This document shows, one piece after another, positions 27,754 to 37,338 of a DNA stretch of 64,000 bases. Numbering within the stretch: the stretch's first letter is position 1; the number at the start of each line of letters is the position of its first letter. This DNA comes from an uncultured Bacteroidota bacterium. Its GTDB lineage: Bacteria; Bacteroidota; Bacteroidia; Chitinophagales; Chitinophagaceae. Both the position numbers and the translations under genes were made by a program. The stretch is from the NCBI GenBank assembly GCA_903853805.1, contig CAINUN010000067.1, forward strand, positions 1-64,000. The letters run 5' to 3'. Under the pieces are notes generated by a model, which ran no database searches, had not been told where the DNA came from, and saw only the letters and a list, made by a program, of their open reading frames with translations.

Positions 27754-27769
27754 GCCCGGCTTACCGGGC
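27754..27769 (-). terminator. Terminator after the LolA-like gene
   Basis: A 6-bp all-G/C stem (27754-27759 with 27764-27769, loop CTTA) is followed on the minus strand by TTTTATG. It separates the LolA-like gene from the BNR gene 27 bases downstream. Confidence 0.75.
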
Positions 27770-27791
27770 GTAATATTTTAGAGTCTGTCCA

Positions 27792-28505
27792 TTATTTAGA
27801 TGGCTTGAAAATGGCATCGTCCACTTTCACATTTACTTCTACTTTCGTAAAATTCACTTCCCCCTGCGGCACTCCCATTGTCATGGCGAAAACAATGCCG
27901 TTAGGTTGTTTTTGAAAATTACTGAAATCAATGGCTACTTCCATTTCTTTTCCATCTGCTACAAATTTGTCTACCTCACGAATGAGGTAGTAGTTGCTAG
28001 CATCCATAAATACAGTTTTTTCGGTGCTATCTTTATGCGTCACTTTCAATTTGAATACTTCAGTCCCCTCCACTTCATCTTTCCCAACAAATTCAACCTT
28101 TGTTCCTTTGGATTTATAATCAACAAAATCTCCCTGTAGGTCTAGTTTGTATTTCCCTTGTTTGACTTGATCTGGAGTCATTGCTTCTGGAGCTGTTTGT
28201 CCTCCAAATGGCATATACATCCATCCTTCTTTGTCAGTAGTAATGGTATAACCACTCATTCCCATAACGGTAATGTCTTGGCGAGTTCCTTTCATATTTA
28301 CTGAATTAATGACAACACTAACATCTACACCATTTGCTTTCATACCACCTTCCATACGGAGTGTGTTTAGTTTTTTCCAAGCATCTTCACCACCAATCGC
28401 AGCCAAGTGTTTTTGAATGATGTCTTCTGCTTTTTGAGCATAACTAGTAATAGTAACACTAACTAAAAGAGACAATACAATAAGAGCACGAACAATGAGT
28501 TTCAT
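27792..28505 (-). CDS. Periplasmic LolA/LppX-like protein
   Basis: This 237-residue exported protein has a signal peptide (about 1-23, TSYAQK). A mature part follows with the half-barrel pattern of outer-membrane lipoprotein-sorting-like proteins: AIGGEDAWKKLNTLRMEG, TTDKEGWMYMPFGG, FKLKVTHKDSTEKTVFMDASNYYLIRE. Such proteins shuttle a lipid or lipoprotein across the periplasm; here the assignment rests on fold-like patterns only. A TACTTTCG box 20 bases before the ATG is one base off the -7 consensus. Confidence 0.7.
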   Translation of the reverse strand: MKLIVRALIVLSLLVSVTITSYAQKAEDIIQKHLAAIGGEDAWKKLNTLRMEGGMKANGVDVSVVINSVNMKGTRQDITVMGMSGYTITTDKEGWMYMPFGGQTAPEAMTPDQVKQGKYKLDLQGDFVDYKSKGTKVEFVGKDEVEGTEVFKLKVTHKDSTEKTVFMDASNYYLIREVDKFVADGKEMEVAIDFSNFQKQPNGIVFAMTMGVPQGEVNFTKVEVNVKVDDAIFKPSK

Positions 28506-28637
28506 AAATTGATTTTATTTTTTTCCGAAAGTAGGGAAAATAGTTTTTTGAGTCCTCCCTGAGAGATTGTCTTGAATCAATAAATTAACAATTGGCTTGT
28601 CGAACACACCAGCTTTAATTAATTCCTTGTAATTGAA

Positions 28638-30524
28638 TCAAGCCCCTGTCAACTCGCTCAATTCCAACCAACGCATTTCTTTTTCTTCTAGCAAGTTCGT
28701 TATTTCAGACATTCTTGCACTGAGCTTTTGTAACTCTTCATAAGGCAAGTTTGCCGCAGTCATCCTATAAGCTATTGTAGCTTTTTCTTGCTCTAACTCA
28801 GGCATCTCTTTCTCCAATAGTTCCAGTTCTCTTTGATCTTTGTAAGATAGTTTTTTAGGTTTTTTATTATCGGTAGAAGTCGCTACTATATTTGAATTTG
28901 GAGCTTGGATTTTAGCACTTGGAATTTCTTTCGTTGCTTTTTCTTCAATGCGGTAATGTGTATAATTCCCAGGAAAATCGCGCACTACTCCATCCCCTTC
29001 AAACACAAAAAGATGATCCACCAACCTATCCATAAAATATCGGTCGTGGGAAACGATTAAGAGACAACCTTGAAACTCGCAGAGGAAATTTTCAAGCACA
29101 CCAAGCGTTGGCAAATCAAGGTCATTTGTTGGTTCATCAAGAATTAAAAAGTTAGGGTTTCGGAAAAGAATGGCTAGCAATTGCAAACGCTTTTTCTCGC
29201 CACCACTCAACATACTTAAGTAGGTATATTGTTGTTCGGGAGGGAAAAGAAATAATTCTAGAAACTGTGCTGCACTCAACGTGCCTCCCCCTATTAATGG
29301 AAAACTTTCGGCAATATTCTTCACATATTCTATCACACGTACATCGTCTTTTATCTCCAATCCTTTTTGCGAAAAATTGCCGAAGATGACGGTATCTCCA
29401 ATGTTTATTTTACCACTGTCGGCTTGAACATTGCCCAACAGCATTTCAAGGAAGGTGGATTTGCCTGCACCGTTTTTACCCACTACACCAATGCGTTCTC
29501 CTTTCTTAAACGTGTAATCAAAACCTTTTAGGATGACTTTGTCACCATAGCTTTTATACACTTTTTTCAATTCTGCAATTTTACCACCAAGCCTGTTCAT
29601 TTTCATTTGTAACGAAACCCTATCGTCCACAATTTTTTGTTTTGCAATAGACTCTACTTTATAAAAATTATCCTCACGGCTTCTTGCCTTAGTGGTTCGC
29701 GCTTTTGGTTGCTTGCGCATCCACTCCAGTTCTTTTCTGTAAAGATTTCTAGCCTTGTCAATGCTTGCTTGAGTGCTTTCTATTCGGGCAGCTTTCTTCT
29801 CTATGTAGTTTTCATAATCACCCTTGTAACTAAACATTTCACTACCATCCAATTCCCATATTTCATTACAAGCAACATCTAGAAAATAACGGTCGTGGGT
29901 CACCAACAATAACGTCACTTTTTCTTGATTGAGATAATGCTCGAGCCATTCCACCATTTCTACATCAAGGTGATTGGTAGGTTCATCCATTATGAGCAAA
30001 ACATGTTTATGGTCGAAGCCAATGTCTATCAAGGTTTGTGCCAATGCCACACGTTTTCTTTGTCCTCCGGAAAGCGTAGCAATAGGTTGGGCAAGATTAT
30101 GAATATTGAGTTTGCCCAAAATCTGTTTCACTTTAGCATCAAAATCCCAAGCATGCAATTCATCCATTTTGATGATGGCAGCACCTAAAGCAGTAGCATC
30201 CCCGTCTTCACTCATCGCTTCATAATGCTTGATAGCATTCATCACCGGATGATTGTAGTGAAATATATTGTCAAGCACCGTAAGTGCTTCGTTGAATTTT
30301 GGTTCTTGCTCAAACAGCGCTACAGTTACATCTTTATGAATCCACACCTTACCTTCATCCACCGTTTCTTTGCCCGAAAGAATTTTGAGCAAAGTACTTT
30401 TACCTGTACCATTTTTAGCCACTAAAGCCACTTTATTTCCCTCAGAAAGATTGAAGGATATATTTTGAAATAAGGGCTTGATGCCATAACTTTTACTTAT
30501 GTTTTCTGCAGAAACGTAATGCAT
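28638..30524 (-). CDS. ABC-F family ATPase (Uup-like)
   Basis: This 628-residue soluble protein has two ABC domains and no membrane segments. Domain 1 has GTGKSTLLKIL near 40, LSGGQRKRVALAQ near 150 and LLIMDEPTNHLD near 175. Domain 2 has GAGKSTFLEML near 355, LSGGEKKRLQLL near 440 and FLILDEPTNDLD. A linker rich in Lys/Arg with KARTTKARSREDNF and a C-terminal coiled coil (about 555-628) favour the Uup subgroup. ABC-F proteins act on ribosomes or nucleic-acid intermediates; the exact role is inferred. The NUDIX gene lies 30 bp upstream on the same strand. Confidence 0.92.
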   Translation of the reverse strand: MHYVSAENISKSYGIKPLFQNISFNLSEGNKVALVAKNGTGKSTLLKILSGKETVDEGKVWIHKDVTVALFEQEPKFNEALTVLDNIFHYNHPVMNAIKHYEAMSEDGDATALGAAIIKMDELHAWDFDAKVKQILGKLNIHNLAQPIATLSGGQRKRVALAQTLIDIGFDHKHVLLIMDEPTNHLDVEMVEWLEHYLNQEKVTLLLVTHDRYFLDVACNEIWELDGSEMFSYKGDYENYIEKKAARIESTQASIDKARNLYRKELEWMRKQPKARTTKARSREDNFYKVESIAKQKIVDDRVSLQMKMNRLGGKIAELKKVYKSYGDKVILKGFDYTFKKGERIGVVGKNGAGKSTFLEMLLGNVQADSGKINIGDTVIFGNFSQKGLEIKDDVRVIEYVKNIAESFPLIGGGTLSAAQFLELFLFPPEQQYTYLSMLSGGEKKRLQLLAILFRNPNFLILDEPTNDLDLPTLGVLENFLCEFQGCLLIVSHDRYFMDRLVDHLFVFEGDGVVRDFPGNYTHYRIEEKATKEIPSAKIQAPNSNIVATSTDNKKPKKLSYKDQRELELLEKEMPELEQEKATIAYRMTAANLPYEELQKLSARMSEITNLLEEKEMRWLELSELTGA

Positions 30525-30554
30525 GAATATTGAAGAAAATTGTAAAGGAAATTA

Positions 30555-31190
30555 TTACCAGGAAAACCCTGCTTCATGAAGCACTTCCTTGATGGCTTCA
30601 TAAGTTTTTAAAACAACGGAAGGCAAATCCTTTTCACTAATCCAAGTTGCCATCAAGATGTTTTCTTCCAATTGAGGCACCAATTTTTCATTTTTGGTTC
30701 CTTTCATTCGATACCAAGCCGTTTTCTTCAAAAGACTTTCTCTACCTTGAGAATAGACATGGTAAGTATCGCAAATTTTCTCAGTAAGTTCCAATTGATG
30801 TAAGCCGGTTTCTTCGCTCACTTCTCGCACTGCGCAAGTATCTATTTCTTCTCCATCATCGCATTTTCCTTTAGGTAAATCCCATTTACCACGCCTGAAA
30901 ATCATTAACACAGCGCCTTCTTCATTCATCACCACCCCCCCTGCAGCATCAATAGGTTGATACAAGCCATGTAATTCATGCAACAACGCAACTTTCGATA
31001 CATCTTCAATGATGGCGCCAAGGGCTGTAATCTTTCCAAGATGCTCAAATGCTAATCTAAAATTTCTTCTAAATGACCCTGAAAACGAAAGATAACCTTC
31101 GGCAATTGGATGTTGATCAATATAAGCATGTCTATTGTTGGTGAGGATAAGTGGTTTGTTGTTGTAATAAATTTTTTGTGTGAAAAACAT
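30555..31190 (-). CDS. NUDIX hydrolase
   Basis: This 211-residue protein has the NUDIX box intact over about 117-139 (GKCDDGEEIDTCAVREVSEE, then TGL), following RRGKWDLPKGK. It would hydrolyse a nucleoside diphosphate linked to some moiety; the substrate is unknown. The start is placed at ATG 31190 (MFFTQKIYYNNK): a longer reading would run into divergent pyrE and its promoter. It is followed by the ABC-F gene. Confidence 0.88.
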   Translation of the reverse strand: MFFTQKIYYNNKPLILTNNRHAYIDQHPIAEGYLSFSGSFRRNFRLAFEHLGKITALGAIIEDVSKVALLHELHGLYQPIDAAGGVVMNEEGAVLMIFRRGKWDLPKGKCDDGEEIDTCAVREVSEETGLHQLELTEKICDTYHVYSQGRESLLKKTAWYRMKGTKNEKLVPQLEENILMATWISEKDLPSVVLKTYEAIKEVLHEAGFSW

Positions 31191-31199
31191 GACAGTGCT

Positions 31200-31230
31200 T
31201 TTGAAAAACTGCTTTATCAGCGTAGGTTTG
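31200..31230 (+). promoter_or_regulatory. Consensus promoter of pyrE, apparently leaderless
   Basis: TTTG (31200-31203), a 19-base spacer and TAGGTTTG (31223-31230) match the Bacteroidota consensus exactly. Only four bases (CCAC) separate the -7 box from the ATG at 31235, so transcription should begin at or next to the start codon. Confidence 0.8.
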
Positions 31231-31234
31231 CCAC

Positions 31235-31867
31235 ATGAGCACACCAAAATATTTTGCTGAAAAACTGTTGCAAATTAAAGCATTGCAAATCAACCTGCAA
31301 AAGCCTTATGTATGGGCATCTGGATGGAACTCACCAGTTTATTGCGACAACCGAAAAGTCCTTTCTTTCCCATATGTGCGCGATTTTGTGAAAAGCGAAT
31401 TGGCGAACATGGTGCTCGAACATTTTCCCGATACTGACGTTATTGCTGGTGTGGCGACAGCTGGTATTCCTCATGGAGTGATGGCTGCCGATTTGTTGAA
31501 GTTGCCTTTCATTTATGTTCGTTCGAAACCAAAGGAACACGGAATGGGCAATCAAATTGAAGGTGTGTTAGAAAAAGGGCAAAAAGTGGTAGTGATTGAA
31601 GACTTGGTTTCTACTGGCAAAAGTAGTCTTCAAGTGGTTGATGTCCTTAAAGAACAAGGAGCTGATGTGGTGGGCATGTGTGCTTTGTTTACTTATGGTT
31701 TTCCTGTGGCTGATAAGGCTTTTGCAAAAGCTGGCGTTCCACTTTACACAATTAGCAATTACACCGCTTTGATGGAAGTTGCCGAAGAACTAAAAATTGT
31801 AGCTCCTGAACATAAAGAATTATTGGCTCAATGGCGAGAAGACCCTGCCTATTGGAAGTTGAATTAG
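31235..31867 (+). CDS. pyrE: Orotate phosphoribosyltransferase
   Basis: PyrE makes orotidine monophosphate from orotate and PRPP in pyrimidine synthesis. This 210-residue protein contains the PRPP loop VVIEDLVSTGKSS (about 119-131) and the flexible-loop segment YVRSKPKEHGMGNQIEG (about 92-108). The stop codon TAG overlaps the GTG start proposed for the next gene (TAGTG). pyrD of the same pathway lies at 37.4 kb. Confidence 0.96.
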   Translation: MSTPKYFAEKLLQIKALQINLQKPYVWASGWNSPVYCDNRKVLSFPYVRDFVKSELANMVLEHFPDTDVIAGVATAGIPHGVMAADLLKLPFIYVRSKPKEHGMGNQIEGVLEKGQKVVVIEDLVSTGKSSLQVVDVLKEQGADVVGMCALFTYGFPVADKAFAKAGVPLYTISNYTALMEVAEELKIVAPEHKELLAQWREDPAYWKLN

Positions 31868-32823
31868 TGATTGCTTGGCTTCGCTTAATTCGATGGAAGA
31901 ATCTGCTCATCATTTTTGGCACACAATTGTTTGCTTGGTTTTGTATTGTCAAACCAATGAAAAGCTTGACGGGAGTTTCGTTTTTTTTAGATGGAAATCA
32001 TTTCCTGTTATTATCGTTATCCACTGTTTTAATAGCGGCTGGCGGCTATATTATCAACGATTATTTTGATGTAAAAATTGACAATATCAATCATCCTGAA
32101 AAGATGGTACTCAACAAAGTCATACCAAGAAATCATGCCATCATTGTTCATAGTATTTTAAACATCGTTGCCTTCGTTATCGGGGCAATACTTGCTTGGA
32201 ATGCAGGACATTTAAGCTTTGTTTTATTGCAGGTTTTTTGCACGGCTTTGCTGTGGTTCTATTCCACAAAATTCAAACAAAGATTTGCCATTGGAAATCT
32301 GGTTGTAGCTTTTCTAACCGCTCTCAACATTATACTGCTTATTCTTTACGAACCATCACTCTACGCCTATTTCCGAAGAGGTGTTTTTATCTGTTTTAAA
32401 AATGAACTAGTACTGCCTAATCCGGTTTGGGTATTGGTGGGTTATGCCTTCTTTGCTTTTATCTTCACATGGATTCGCGAAGCAGTAAAAGACATGGAAG
32501 ATTTTAAAGGCGATGAAGCTGAAGGCTGTGTGACAATGCCCATTATTTGGGGCTTTAAAAAAACGGTTTTATTTACTGAAGTCTTGGCAATTATTGCGCT
32601 TCTTACTATAATTTTTGTCACTGGAAAATTGTTGCTCGACAAGAATCTAATTCTTGGTGTTTATTTATTATTAGCAGTAATTATTCCTATTCTTTATTTT
32701 ATCAAAATTCTCCCTCAAAAGTCAACCTCTAAGCACTACAGTTTTGCTAGTAGTTTGTTGAAATGGATAATGGTTACTGGGGGATGTTCACTACTTATTT
32801 ATTATTACGAAGCCCATGTCTAA
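31867..32823 (+). CDS. UbiA-family prenyltransferase
   Basis: This integral membrane prenyltransferase has about eight to nine hydrophobic segments. Both Asp-rich motifs are visible: NDYFDVKIDNINHP and, later, DMEDFKGDEAEG (each binds the prenyl diphosphate through magnesium). Sequences like this in Bacteroidota are usually annotated as geranylgeranylglycerol-phosphate geranylgeranyltransferase-like; the acceptor here is not known. The start is chosen as GTG 31867 (MIAWLRLIRWKNLLI), overlapping the pyrE stop by one base. An in-frame ATG at 31831 would give a 37-bp overlap and 12 extra residues. It overlaps maf by 8 bp. Confidence 0.85.
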   Translation: MIAWLRLIRWKNLLIIFGTQLFAWFCIVKPMKSLTGVSFFLDGNHFLLLSLSTVLIAAGGYIINDYFDVKIDNINHPEKMVLNKVIPRNHAIIVHSILNIVAFVIGAILAWNAGHLSFVLLQVFCTALLWFYSTKFKQRFAIGNLVVAFLTALNIILLILYEPSLYAYFRRGVFICFKNELVLPNPVWVLVGYAFFAFIFTWIREAVKDMEDFKGDEAEGCVTMPIIWGFKKTVLFTEVLAIIALLTIIFVTGKLLLDKNLILGVYLLLAVIIPILYFIKILPQKSTSKHYSFASSLLKWIMVTGGCSLLIYYYEAHV

Positions 32824-33385
32824 AATTATTCTTGCCTCTCAGTCGCCACGCCGCAAACAATTGATGGAAGCTGCTGAACTCGAATTCAATATCATCATTG
32901 CTGATGTGGATGAAACCAACCCTGAAGGAATGAGTGGTGAATTGGTGCCAGAGTTTTTAGCGCGCAAAAAAGCGGCTGCTATCGAACAACAAGTGCATAA
33001 TGCAATCATCATTGCTGCAGATACCGTTGTGTTGCTTGATCATGAAATTCTTGGTAAACCAATTGATGAACAACACGCTATCGAAATACTTCAAAAACTA
33101 TCTGGTAGAAAACACGAAGTGGTTACGGGTGTATGCATGCAAAAAGGGATGAAGCAAGTTTGTTTTTCAGTAACCACTGAGGTTTATTTCAGGTCACTCA
33201 GTAAAGAATTTATTGAGCATTATGTACGCGATTATCGTCCTTTTGATAAAGCAGGTGCCTATGCCATTCAAGAATGGATTGGCATGATTGGCATTGAAAA
33301 AATCAACGGTGATTATTACAATGTTATGGGTTTGCCCATTGGTGAGGTAGTGTTGAAGTTGAAGGAGTTTGATTACAAAACTTAA
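32816..33385 (+). CDS. maf: Maf-family nucleotide pyrophosphatase
   Basis: This 189-residue protein belongs to the Maf house-cleaning pyrophosphatases, which hydrolyse dTTP/UTP or modified nucleotides. Visible motifs are ILASQSPRRKQLMEAA (about 4-19), ADTVVLLDHEILGKP (catalytic Asp region, about 68-82) and FDKAGAYAIQEW near 145. It overlaps the prenyltransferase gene by 8 bp, completing a pyrE-ubiA-maf transcript. Confidence 0.94.
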   Translation: MSKIILASQSPRRKQLMEAAELEFNIIIADVDETNPEGMSGELVPEFLARKKAAAIEQQVHNAIIIAADTVVLLDHEILGKPIDEQHAIEILQKLSGRKHEVVTGVCMQKGMKQVCFSVTTEVYFRSLSKEFIEHYVRDYRPFDKAGAYAIQEWIGMIGIEKINGDYYNVMGLPIGEVVLKLKEFDYKT

Positions 33386-33451
33386 AATAATATTCATACC
33401 TTTGGTTAGTAATTTTTTAAGCAGTCTATTTATCTTATAAACTATGGCATT

Positions 33452-35653
33452 ATGGTAAAATGCTCATTCATTATATACCATAAAAAAGAAAAATTTTTAT
33501 TGAGTACCTACCGAATTATAGTAATCGCTTTACTAGGTTTTTTATTGCCATTTTTTGCTACTGCAAGCAAAGTAGATAGTCTATTAAATATTTTATACAA
33601 TCACCATGTTAATGATACCGTGAAAGTAAGACTCTTCATTGCAGCGGCTGAAGAGTATAAACGTACCAATACTTACTCCACTTTATTGTTTGCCAACAAG
33701 GCAAATGCCTTGTCTGAAAAATTAGGTTTTAACATAGGTAAAATAAAAAGCCTTCAACAGCTTGGTTATGCTTATATCCAGTTAAATGAATTAGATACCG
33801 CTTCCTTTTATCTTAATGAAGCCTTGAAAATTGCTCGTCAATCAAAAGATCTTTTTTCTGAAACAACTACACTTATGGCTATTGGTAACATGCAATATGG
33901 CATGGGTAAATATGATTCAGCACTTCTTCATTACAACAAATGTCTTGCTTTAGCCAAACAAAATAAGGATATTAGAAACCAAGGCTCTGTCCTCATGAAT
34001 ATGGGTTGTATATACAACGACCTGAGGAAATATTCCGATTGTATAACTTACTATTTACGGGCTTTAAAAATTTTAGAAAAAGGAAATTATCCTACAGAAT
34101 TAGCTAATTGCTACTCCAATATGGCTTCGTTTTATGTCTTAATAGCTGATTATAAAAAGGCTCTTTATTTGAATAATCTAAGCCTCAATATTTATGAAAA
34201 GACAGGAAACATAAGAGGTTCATTAGCTGTTCTTAGTAATGAAGGAATGGTATATACGAAATTTCGAGAGTATTCTAAATCACTTGAAGTATTCAAAAAG
34301 GCTATACAACGCGCAGATTCTATAGGCGACCAATATTGGCGAAATATTTGCATTATAAATAGCGCTGGCGCTTACTATAATTTGGGACAATATGACACCG
34401 CTCTTTCTCTTTATAATGAAGCCCTTAATAGCGCTGAAAAGACTAATAATTTCTCAGATTTAGGTTTTGCTCATTTTGGGATAGGTAGAGTGTTTTATGA
34501 AAAAGGGAAATATCCTTTAGCAATTAAAGAATTACTCATTGCCTTTAGTATTTTAAAAGAAAACAACATTAAGGATCCAACTTATATCATAGCAAATAAA
34601 CTTAGCAATGCTTATGAAAAAACACACGAAAAGGATAGAGCATTATTCTATAAAAAAGTTTACTGCAATTATCTAGATACACTTTATGAAGCCAAAAGCG
34701 ATAAAAATATATTTCAACTTCAGTACGAATATGAATTGGAAAAGAAAGAGCATAAAATAGCTGATTTGCAAAACTTGCAAATCATGAACAAAGCAAAAGC
34801 TGAAAGAGATCATTTATTAACAATATCTTTTGGGGTTGGTTTCTTTCTTCTATTGTGTATTGTTTGTGTTTTATATTGGAACCGTTCCAACGATTTAAAA
34901 TCGAAAAAAATCATTTTAAAGAAAAACGAAGAAATAGAACAACACATTGCCGATCTCGAATCTTTAAACCAATTCAAAAACAAAACATTTTCCATTCTTT
35001 CCCACGATTTAAAAAGTCCTATCAATTCGCTATCCTCTGCTGTTAACATGCTCAACGATGGACAAATTGCATATGAAGATATAAAGACTTTTATTCCTGA
35101 AATGGGTAAGAAGCTTGATTCTATTACATTTTTACTAGACAATCTTTTATTTTGGGCAAAAGAATCAATGACCGGTGTTTCAAAACCGAGTCCTACTAAT
35201 ACATATTTGTCTGAGGTTGCTGCACAAAATATTGAATTGTTTAAAGACATTGCAAACAACAAATCATTATCCTTAAATAACAGAATACCTATAAACCTCA
35301 CTGCCTTCTGCGACCCAACACATTTAGACATCATTTTCCGAAACCTTATTGCCAATGCCATTAAGTTTTCTCATCCGAAAGGCATTATTAATATTGATGC
35401 CATTTCTCGAAATGATAAAGTGGAAATAGCTATTTCAGACAATGGAGTTGGTATGTCTAAGGAACAATTAGATAAACTATTTGTTCCTTCCGAAAACAAT
35501 TCTACTTATGGTACGGCTGGTGAAAAAGGAACTGGCATAGGTTTGCTATTATGCAATGACTATATAAAAACAAACAACGGTTCTATTGAAGTAACCAGTG
35601 AATTAAAGCAAGGAACAACCTTTACTCTGATATTACCACAATCCACAGGGTGA
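33452..35653 (+). CDS. TPR-containing sensor histidine kinase
   Basis: This 733-residue protein has an N-terminal signal/membrane segment (about 20-38) and an extracytoplasmic array of about eight TPRs (about 60-430, for example YDSALLHYNKCLALAKQ). A transmembrane helix (about 454-475), a coiled coil, and a histidine kinase core follow. The phosphoacceptor is H518 (FSILSHDLKSPINSL); the ATPase part has NLIANAIKFSHP, DNGVGM and GTGIGLLL. No response regulator is next to it, so it is an orphan kinase. A TACCTTTG box at 33397-33404 could serve as its -7 element, with a leader of about 45 bases. Confidence 0.9.
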   Translation: MVKCSFIIYHKKEKFLLSTYRIIVIALLGFLLPFFATASKVDSLLNILYNHHVNDTVKVRLFIAAAEEYKRTNTYSTLLFANKANALSEKLGFNIGKIKSLQQLGYAYIQLNELDTASFYLNEALKIARQSKDLFSETTTLMAIGNMQYGMGKYDSALLHYNKCLALAKQNKDIRNQGSVLMNMGCIYNDLRKYSDCITYYLRALKILEKGNYPTELANCYSNMASFYVLIADYKKALYLNNLSLNIYEKTGNIRGSLAVLSNEGMVYTKFREYSKSLEVFKKAIQRADSIGDQYWRNICIINSAGAYYNLGQYDTALSLYNEALNSAEKTNNFSDLGFAHFGIGRVFYEKGKYPLAIKELLIAFSILKENNIKDPTYIIANKLSNAYEKTHEKDRALFYKKVYCNYLDTLYEAKSDKNIFQLQYEYELEKKEHKIADLQNLQIMNKAKAERDHLLTISFGVGFFLLLCIVCVLYWNRSNDLKSKKIILKKNEEIEQHIADLESLNQFKNKTFSILSHDLKSPINSLSSAVNMLNDGQIAYEDIKTFIPEMGKKLDSITFLLDNLLFWAKESMTGVSKPSPTNTYLSEVAAQNIELFKDIANNKSLSLNNRIPINLTAFCDPTHLDIIFRNLIANAIKFSHPKGIINIDAISRNDKVEIAISDNGVGMSKEQLDKLFVPSENNSTYGTAGEKGTGIGLLLCNDYIKTNNGSIEVTSELKQGTTFTLILPQSTG

Positions 35654-35745
35654 CGAAGGCATTGAATCAATCATTACTTGATCCTTATAAGTTATCAACT
35701 AAGTATTCGACAGAATTTATGCTCACGGAAACATAAAAATGCATG

Positions 35746-36492
35746 TTACTTTTTCCCTTTCAAAACCCAGCCACCATCTTTCTTAACTGATTTTAAACCG
35801 GCAACGGTACATAGTTCTTTTACCATATCGTCAAGGCTTTGGTTTCGGAAGGAAATATTGACGATGGTTTGGCGAAGATTGTCGCTTACCTTGTTGTTTA
35901 AAGAAAGGCGTGCGTCGGCGTAAAGGTTCATTTCAGCAATTACAGTTTCAAGTGGTTTACTGATGAATACCATTTCGCCTGTTTTCCAAAAAAGATAATT
36001 GTCGGAGCGGTTGAGTTCTTTAAAAGTTCGTTGTGAGGTCACAGTTATTTTTTCACCATCGGCAATACTCAGCGAAAGTTTTTCCTTGTTTTTAGTTACC
36101 AAATGAACCTTGCCTTTTAGGTTGATGATAATGAAAGTAGAATCGCTTTTCAAATCAAAGGTTGCCGTTTCTGCGGTTAGTTGAGCTGCTCCACCTTCCA
36201 CAATAAATGGCAACTTATCATTGGCCGATACTTCACAAAAAGCTTCGCCAAAAAGAGAGATGGTTCTATCGCTTTTGTTGAAATCCTTGGTGAGAGTAAG
36301 CACGCTTCCTTTCTTTAATAAAATATGACTGTGGTCGGAAAAGGTGGTGTCGAGATTGCCATTATTGGCTTCAATAATGATATTGTTGGTTTTGAAAAAG
36401 ACTTTCCAAATTGCAAGTAGGGCAACGATAATGAGTAACGCAATGCGGATGCGTATGTTTTTTTTGCTGTTATTATTCAATTGTTCTTGCAT
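35746..36492 (-). CDS. FecR-like anti-sigma protein without a neighbouring sigma factor
   Basis: This 248-residue single-pass membrane protein (TM about 12-32) has a FecR domain in the periplasm (LLKKGSVLTLTKDF to GEKITVTSQ, about 70-165). A C-terminal DUF4974/STN-like domain (about 180-248, VNISFRNQSLDDMVKELCTVAGL) follows. FecR proteins normally relay TonB-receptor signals to an ECF sigma factor; neither gene is nearby, and the usual N-terminal anti-sigma part is very short (about 11 residues). The start is ATG 36492; a TTG at 36516 is less likely. It lies 57 bp after the carboxypeptidase-regulatory-like gene, probably in one operon. Confidence 0.82.
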   Translation of the reverse strand: MQEQLNNNSKKNIRIRIALLIIVALLAIWKVFFKTNNIIIEANNGNLDTTFSDHSHILLKKGSVLTLTKDFNKSDRTISLFGEAFCEVSANDKLPFIVEGGAAQLTAETATFDLKSDSTFIIINLKGKVHLVTKNKEKLSLSIADGEKITVTSQRTFKELNRSDNYLFWKTGEMVFISKPLETVIAEMNLYADARLSLNNKVSDNLRQTIVNISFRNQSLDDMVKELCTVAGLKSVKKDGGWVLKGKK

Positions 36493-36549
36493 ACTGCCAA
36501 TCTTATCTAAGCACAAAGAAAAAACAATTAGCTAAAGAAAACGAAGCAA

Positions 36550-37260
36550 TTAATTAGAAGAACGTTGTGAACCATTACGCAATCTTCTTCCTCTATAAAT
36601 TTCAACGGTTTGTTTAACGTTAGAATAGAAAGTGTATTCACTCATGCCCCGCAGTTGTTCGTATGTTGGTCTGTAAATGCGCAAATAAGTTCTTGCGCTA
36701 TCGCCTTTAAGCCCTGTAAGCGCAGTCACTAATTTTTCAGTAAATGTGTAGTCAATAAATTTTTCTTTTTCAAAAAGATTGTATTCTTTTTGAAAAGCCC
36801 AAATCTGTCTATTTCGTTTACTCATGGCGCTAAAAGGATGTCGAATAATATCTAACCCAGTAAGTTGCGGAAACTCGAGGTAGGTTTTGTAGAGGTCGTG
36901 GTAGCGAATGCTATCTTTTCTATAATCTCTGAAATAATAAGGCGTTCCTTCGGGCTCTTCAGCCATTAGTTGCACCATCATGAGTTTAAAATAGGAAGGA
37001 ATAAAACCTTGAGGGATTCGCACTCTGAGTACATTATAACCAGGTTTGCGCAACTCTAACAATTCTCCATTGTTCACTTCAATTATAAATTGACCACGGC
37101 TGTCCGTAGAAGTATTTTGGTGGGAAAAAATATTGACTATTGTCACATCGCTCATCATATCATAGCTAAAACGGTCGCTCACATCGCCATGAATAATGAT
37201 GGCATATGAAACTGTATGTAATCCAAAAAAAGCAAACAAAATCAGGAGAATCCGAAGCAT
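36550..37260 (-). CDS. Exported protein with carboxypeptidase-regulatory-like domain
   Basis: This 236-residue exported protein (signal peptide about 1-18, VSYA/IIIHG) has an N-terminal carboxypeptidase-regulatory-like beta-sandwich: HGDVSDRFSYDMMSDVTIVN, then STDSRGQFIIEVNNGE and KPGYNVLRVRIP. A C-terminal helical part (about 110-236) is rich in Tyr/Arg (FRDYRKDSIRYHDLY, AMSKRNRQIWAFQKEY). Such proteins are common in Bacteroidota and are of unknown function. The start is ATG 37260; the open frame continues upstream but would overlap pyrD. It is paired with the FecR-like gene. Confidence 0.78.
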   Translation of the reverse strand: MLRILLILFAFFGLHTVSYAIIIHGDVSDRFSYDMMSDVTIVNIFSHQNTSTDSRGQFIIEVNNGELLELRKPGYNVLRVRIPQGFIPSYFKLMMVQLMAEEPEGTPYYFRDYRKDSIRYHDLYKTYLEFPQLTGLDIIRHPFSAMSKRNRQIWAFQKEYNLFEKEKFIDYTFTEKLVTALTGLKGDSARTYLRIYRPTYEQLRGMSEYTFYSNVKQTVEIYRGRRLRNGSQRSSN

Positions 37261-37338
37261 ATTCAAAAGGGTAAAATTAATTGTTAGGCAACTTGAAATG
37301 AGATTGTGTTTGTTAAAAATCTTTTGATTTTGTCGCTT

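Noticed and set aside
31191-31247. Longer NUDIX reading frame from 31247
   Set aside because: It would overlap the pyrE start and its consensus promoter. ATG 31190 gives a normal N-terminus.
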